Positions 7,314 to 10,468 of a stretch of DNA of 10,468 bases are shown here, one piece after another. Source of the stretch: Candidatus Cloacimonadota bacterium (GTDB lineage Bacteria; Cloacimonadota; Cloacimonadia; Cloacimonadales; TCS61); the NCBI GenBank assembly GCA_018654125.1, contig JABIME010000049.1:1-10468 (forward strand). The letters are read 5' to 3'. The notes under the pieces were generated by a model, which had not been told where the DNA came from, made no database searches, and saw nothing but the letters and a program-made list of their open reading frames with translations. The position numbers were made by a program, and so were the translations under genes. The number at the start of each line of letters is the position of its first letter. Within the stretch, counting starts at the first letter, position 1.

Positions 7314-7820
7314 ATGCTTTTAAATTGCATAAAAAAGAGATATAGTGTTAGAAAGTTTAAGGATAAACTGTTAGAACAGGATAAATTGGATGTCATCCTT
7401 AAAGCTGCCCAGCTAGCACCATCTGCCAGAAATATTCAACCTCGGAAATTTGTTGTGATACAAGATAAAGAGAAACGAAGAAAGCTTTCTGATATTTGCA
7501 AAGGAAAGCAGTTTGTTTCACAGGCTCCTGTAACAATTGTAATCTGTGCAAATAATACTGATTACAAGATGACGTGTGGACAGGAAGCTTACGTAATAGA
7601 TTCAGCAATTGCAGGTGAACATATTGCTTTACAGGCAACTGAATTGGGGCTTGGAACTTGTTGGATCGGAGCATTTGATCATGATAAAATGGCAAAATTG
7701 ATTAACCTTCCAGAAGATTATAAAATTGTTGCGCTTTTACCAATTGGATATCCTGCTATCGATATGAAAGGGCGAAACCTGAAACCAATAAATGAGATTG
7801 TTTTATATAATAAATTTTAA
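7314..7820 (+). CDS. Nitroreductase family FMN-dependent oxidoreductase
   Basis: A 168-residue protein, a normal length for the short nitroreductases common in anaerobes. FMN-binding features are visible: 'KRYSVRKF' (8-15) with the Arg9-x-Ser11-x-Arg13 pattern, 'APSARNIQP' (35-43) corresponding to the APSAxNxQPW motif with Arg44 in place of the usual Trp, 'GLGTCWIGAF' (112-121), and 'PIGYP' (143-147). Members are cytoplasmic, usually dimeric, and transfer electrons from NAD(P)H through FMN to quinones, nitro compounds or other acceptors; the natural substrate cannot be told from sequence. Cysteines occur at 5, 62, 78, 88 and 116, but not in the spacing of a ferredoxin-type cluster. It is a single-gene unit that converges on the next gene. 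Confidence 0.92.
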   Translation: MLLNCIKKRYSVRKFKDKLLEQDKLDVILKAAQLAPSARNIQPRKFVVIQDKEKRRKLSDICKGKQFVSQAPVTIVICANNTDYKMTCGQEAYVIDSAIAGEHIALQATELGLGTCWIGAFDHDKMAKLINLPEDYKIVALLPIGYPAIDMKGRNLKPINEIVLYNKF

Positions 7821-7825
7821 TTAAA

Positions 7826-8884
7826 TTACTTTTCCAATAATTTCAACATCCAGAAAGTTGATTCTAAGGCGAGACCATCTTTTGATCTTCTATTCTCACC
7901 AAGACCCATATGTGATCCGGTTATAAAGTATGAGTTATTTTTCTCTTTTAAGTATTCTTTTGGGAATAGATAAGTTCCATCTTTTTGCTTAAACTGCTCT
8001 AAGTGTTTCAGACAACCTTTATACCATTTGCTTTCTCGAGCAACTTTAAAAGGCTTCATCAAGATCATTCGGGGAATAATATTTTGCTTATGAAATTCAT
8101 CAATATCAAATCCTGAATATCCGGGTAACCAAACATTCCACCCTAATACTGTATAGCGTTTAACACCTGCCATTACAATTCCGTACCCCTCTGGGAATTT
8201 CTGATATTTTTCATTTAAGATATAGGAAATTATATGATCGATCTTCTCTGGAAATTCATTGTAAAATGCAGAAAAAGCCAGTAGATCATGCACCCACGGT
8301 AATTTAAATTTTCCATCAATGTATAATTCAGGATCAATTAATGGATGATCGTCAAAAGCACTTGAGATACCTTTATAATTTGCTTTATCAGCAAAAATGG
8401 AAAAATTATTATCCTTAGTAAAATCGTAGATCATCTCTATTCGTTCACGAATAAAAGTGTTAACTGGCTCAATATCTTTAAAACCTGAAGCAGATAAAAA
8501 TGAAGCAATAAGATTTTCATAGAAGAAATCAATTGGATTTTCTATAAATTCTTCTGATTCTGTCTCGATACTTTCTTTTAACCATTTTACATATGACTTT
8601 GAAGAATCTTCCAATTTATTAAAACCAGCCTTTATTCCCATAAAGATAAGTTTGCCCATTGCATTTTCAAAGCAGTAATCATAACTGCCGTGAATATAGT
8701 TTAACCTGCGTTTATCCTTGAGGCATTTCATCCAATAGTGAGCTTTTGGTGTTTTCATTAAATCAGTTCTTAAAGAAGAAATATTATATTCAGATTTGTC
8801 ATCAGCAAGTTCAGTTGCCGTACGATACCTAATTATTGCTTCTCCGTTGTCAAATAGCCAGTCAATTAGTTCATTTCGCTTCAT
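7826..8884 (-). CDS. Uncharacterised, mainly helical protein; possible alpha/alpha-toroid (squalene cyclase/prenyltransferase-like) fold
   Basis: A 352-residue protein without signal peptide or membrane helix, so probably cytoplasmic. I do not recognise a named family with confidence. The opening 'LIDWLFDNGEAIIRYRTATE' (6-25) resembles the start of many uncharacterised proteins annotated as squalene-cyclase- or prenyltransferase-like ('WLL...IRYRTL'). Near the end 'FKQKDGTYLFP' (298-308) recalls the Q-x-x-DG-x-[WY] repeats of that fold, and the C-terminus 'ESTFWMLKLLEK' also fits. The catalytic DXDD of squalene-hopene cyclase is not seen. It is rich in W, Y and F (for example 'YTVLGWNVWLPGYSGF', 244-259). 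An AAAGGGA lies before the ATG at 8884. Its stop codon is five bases from that of the nitroreductase gene. Function unknown. Confidence 0.8.
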   Translation of the reverse strand: MKRNELIDWLFDNGEAIIRYRTATELADDKSEYNISSLRTDLMKTPKAHYWMKCLKDKRRLNYIHGSYDYCFENAMGKLIFMGIKAGFNKLEDSSKSYVKWLKESIETESEEFIENPIDFFYENLIASFLSASGFKDIEPVNTFIRERIEMIYDFTKDNNFSIFADKANYKGISSAFDDHPLIDPELYIDGKFKLPWVHDLLAFSAFYNEFPEKIDHIISYILNEKYQKFPEGYGIVMAGVKRYTVLGWNVWLPGYSGFDIDEFHKQNIIPRMILMKPFKVARESKWYKGCLKHLEQFKQKDGTYLFPKEYLKEKNNSYFITGSHMGLGENRRSKDGLALESTFWMLKLLEK

Positions 8885-8959
8885 TCAATTCCCTTTATAT
8901 ATTTATGATAAATTATTAATACCTAATTTACTAATGTATTGAAAATAATATAGATATAA

Positions 8960-8965
8960 TGTCAA
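8960..8965 (-). promoter_or_regulatory. Candidate -35 box upstream of the uncharacterised helical protein gene
   Basis: A perfect TTGACA on the minus strand, 76 bases before the ATG at 8884 and directly after the T-tail of the preceding terminator. No convincing -10 lies 16-18 bases further on, although the region is very AT-rich. The box is supported mainly by its placement and by the same hexamer before other units in this window. Confidence 0.35.
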
Positions 8966-8966
8966 T

Positions 8967-9001
8967 AAAAAAATAGAGGTGGAAAACTTCCACCTCTATT
9001 T
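8967..9001 (-). terminator. Intrinsic terminator of the secreted repeat protein gene
   Basis: A perfect 14-bp inverted repeat (8971-8984 with 8988-9001) encloses a three-base loop; its core is AGAGGTGGAA. Read on the minus strand it is followed by a run of T (8967-8973). It begins 19 bases after the stop codon at 9020. The TTGACA of the next gene starts immediately after the T-tail. Confidence 0.92.
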
Positions 9002-9019
9002 ATACTTTTCAATCAATTA

Positions 9020-10468
9020 TTATTTAAGCATAATACACTTTTTTACTTCTAGTTGTGTATTGGCTTGCAATTTATAAAGATATACACCGGATGAAACTGT
9101 ATTACCATTGTCATTCTTTCCGTTCCAAACTATATTATAAGTAGATATAGTTAATTGTTCATCAATTAAAGTTCTAATTAATTGCCCTTTAACATTAAAT
9201 ACTTGTAAAGAGATTTTGGCATCCTTCTTCAGGTTAAAATTAATTAAAGTTTCTGGGTTAAATGGATTTGGAAAGTTTCCCAAAAGTTCAACAATATCAG
9301 AAGGATCGGGGATAGAAATTTCTGGTGAATTGGAAGCTGCTTCACCACCGGAAATACAGATCACCATTCCGTTTCTGCCACCACACACCATTTCCCAAGA
9401 CCCATCTGAAGCAACATCAGGGATACCAGCAATAGCATCACAAGCTGAACCAACGGATGTTTGTGAAAGAATATTCCCTGTTGCACCATCCATAAAATAA
9501 CCAAAATTGCTGCCGAATAATGTTCCCCAAACAATATCATTAATGCCATCTCCTGTGAGGTCACCGATCTTATCTACTACCCATGGCTGATCTGCCAAAG
9601 GTTGTAACCAGATATTCTCTCCAGTAAGACCATCAATTACGATCGCATTATCTTGTGAACTTCTGGCAATTGCAATATCAGGATGTCCATTCCCGTTAAC
9701 ATCATCCAAGCCTTCAAACCTAATGATCAATCCAAGGTTAATAGAACCGTTCCATTCCATAGACCCATTAAAGGAATTAATGCCATAGTAATTACTTCCG
9801 AAGTCTCCTGCAACAACATCATTCAGACCATTTCCAGAAATATCATAAACTTCTGCTAAAGCCCAAACAGAGCTTCCTCCGGTTGTGAATTCCCACAATT
9901 GAGAACCATTCGAACCATCTATTCCCCAAACCTTACCATCTGTTTCGGTGGAATTAGAACCTCCTCCAATTGCATCAGGAATACCATCGTTGTTTATATC
10001 AGAAATACCAATACAGCTGAATTTAGGGCCGGCTACAAAGAAATCCCAAATTACGTTTCCAGTAACTCCATCAATGCAGAATATTCTTTGTGGTCCTGTT
10101 CCAGATCCGTCATTTCCTGTTGCAGCAAGTACATCTAAAACATCATCATTATTATAATCATATGAGACATCAACCTGATAAACCCAACCGCCATCTCCAT
10201 AATTATTTGTATTATATACCCAAATAGATTCACCGGTTTTCCCTGAAATTGCACGAATTGCCCTATCGCCGCCGGTTGTTCCTACAATAACATCTTTAAA
10301 TCCGTCTCCATCAACATCTTCAGCAACTATTAGGCTATTTTGTGAATATACATTGCCTGAATAGATTTCAAATTCCCACATGATGTCTGCAATACCGGAT
10401 GAATTTCCATTAAAACAACGTACAAAATTATCTTCAGAACATACAATTACATCATCTATAAGATCACC
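9020..10468 (-). CDS. Secreted FG-GAP/PQQ-like repeat protein with C-terminal type A sorting tail (5' end outside window)
   Basis: The frame is open to the right edge. The ATG at 10381 is internal, because 29 further codons upstream ('GDLIDDVIVCSEDNFVRCF' and on) continue the repeat pattern; at least 482 residues are present. Counting from that Met, calcium-binding-like motifs of the DxDGDGxxD type start at residues 22, 75, 128, 180, 227, 274 and 322, and one more lies at the window edge. Each is followed by a hydrophobic strand and by 'G-x-x-W'-like segments (such as 'GVTGNVIWDF') typical of FG-GAP/VCBS or PQQ-like beta-propeller blades. A linker (about 345-365) leads to 'LLGNFPNPFNPETLINFNL' (366-384) and a FlgD-like/type A sorting domain ending 'GVYLYKLQANTQLEVKKCIM'. 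Such tails mark proteins for the cell surface or export. A signal peptide is expected outside the window. Role unknown; adhesion or surface binding is possible. Confidence 0.9.
   Translation of the reverse strand, partial: GDLIDDVIVCSEDNFVRCFNGNSSGIADIMWEFEIYSGNVYSQNSLIVAEDVDGDGFKDVIVGTTGGDRAIRAISGKTGESIWVYNTNNYGDGGWVYQVDVSYDYNNDDVLDVLAATGNDGSGTGPQRIFCIDGVTGNVIWDFFVAGPKFSCIGISDINNDGIPDAIGGGSNSTETDGKVWGIDGSNGSQLWEFTTGGSSVWALAEVYDISGNGLNDVVAGDFGSNYYGINSFNGSMEWNGSINLGLIIRFEGLDDVNGNGHPDIAIARSSQDNAIVIDGLTGENIWLQPLADQPWVVDKIGDLTGDGINDIVWGTLFGSNFGYFMDGATGNILSQTSVGSACDAIAGIPDVASDGSWEMVCGGRNGMVICISGGEAASNSPEISIPDPSDIVELLGNFPNPFNPETLINFNLKKDAKISLQVFNVKGQLIRTLIDEQLTISTYNIVWNGKNDNGNTVSSGVYLYKLQANTQLEVKKCIMLK

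Noticed and set aside
7399..7695. Minus-strand open frame opposite the nitroreductase gene
   Set aside because: The plus-strand frame has clear FMN-binding motifs and a strong ribosome site; the antisense frame has neither.
9216..9564. Open frames on both strands overlapping the sorting-tail region
   Set aside because: They are shadows of the repeat protein: low-complexity translations without ribosome sites.
9899..10157. Two plus-strand open frames opposite the repeat protein
   Set aside because: They have no ribosome sites or recognisable domains and lie antisense to a clear repeat gene, whose biased codons leave opposite frames open.
10379..10381. ATG at 10381 as the true start of the repeat protein
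   Set aside because: The frame stays open for 29 more codons to the window edge and those codons continue the repeat pattern; no signal peptide follows this Met.

Overview
The window is AT-rich (roughly one third G+C by eye). It carries bacterial genes with strong Shine-Dalgarno sites and TTGACA-type -35 boxes. The right-hand gene ends in a tail of the NFPNPFNPET type followed by a FlgD-like/type A sorting domain, which is common in Cloacimonadota, Calditrichota, Marinimicrobia and Ignavibacteria. Together with the Gld-type ABC cluster this suggests an uncultivated member of the wider FCB group. Cloacimonadota is my best guess, and it is an inference. The purine-rich ribosome sites and TTGACA boxes argue against a typical Bacteroidota member.

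Layout. Positions 1-182 (minus) hold the start of a gene that leaves the window on the left. It has its own promoter and resembles the DUF2877/AllH family. Positions 361-4504 (minus) are a tight four-gene operon read right to left: a GldA-like ABC ATPase, a GldF-like ABC-2 permease, a GldG-like auxiliary protein and a membrane-anchored DUF4340 protein. It closes with a strong intrinsic terminator at 301-334. Positions 4643-6946 (minus) encode a hybrid-input sensor kinase (periplasmic solute-binding domain, membrane helix, two PAS domains, HisKA_2 and HATPase). I see no terminator between it and the ABC operon. Positions 7117-7191 (plus) are a tRNA-Asn(GTT) with its own promoter and terminator, followed by a small nitroreductase gene (7314-7820, plus). 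This converges, with a 5-base gap, on an uncharacterised helical protein (7826-8884, minus). Positions 9020-10468 (minus) hold the 3' part of a large secreted repeat protein, a probable beta-propeller with a C-terminal sorting tail, closed by a 14-bp hairpin terminator.

How the parts work together. The ABC operon encodes a complete export-type or envelope complex: ATPase, permease, a substrate- or partner-binding GldG-like subunit, and DUF4340. Its genes are translationally coupled through overlapping stop, Shine-Dalgarno and start signals. In Flavobacterium, GldA/F/G are linked to gliding, but this compact ATPase-permease-GldG-DUF4340 arrangement is widespread in non-gliding bacteria, so motility should not be assumed. 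The kinase just upstream could sense a small solute, but no response regulator lies in the window. The other genes look like independent transcription units. I found no CRISPR array, insertion sequence, prophage or recognisable defence system, and no clearly new multi-gene system. The most interesting leads are the two-period repeat architecture of the secreted protein, the uncharacterised helical protein, and the paired 9-bp repeats in front of the ABC operon.
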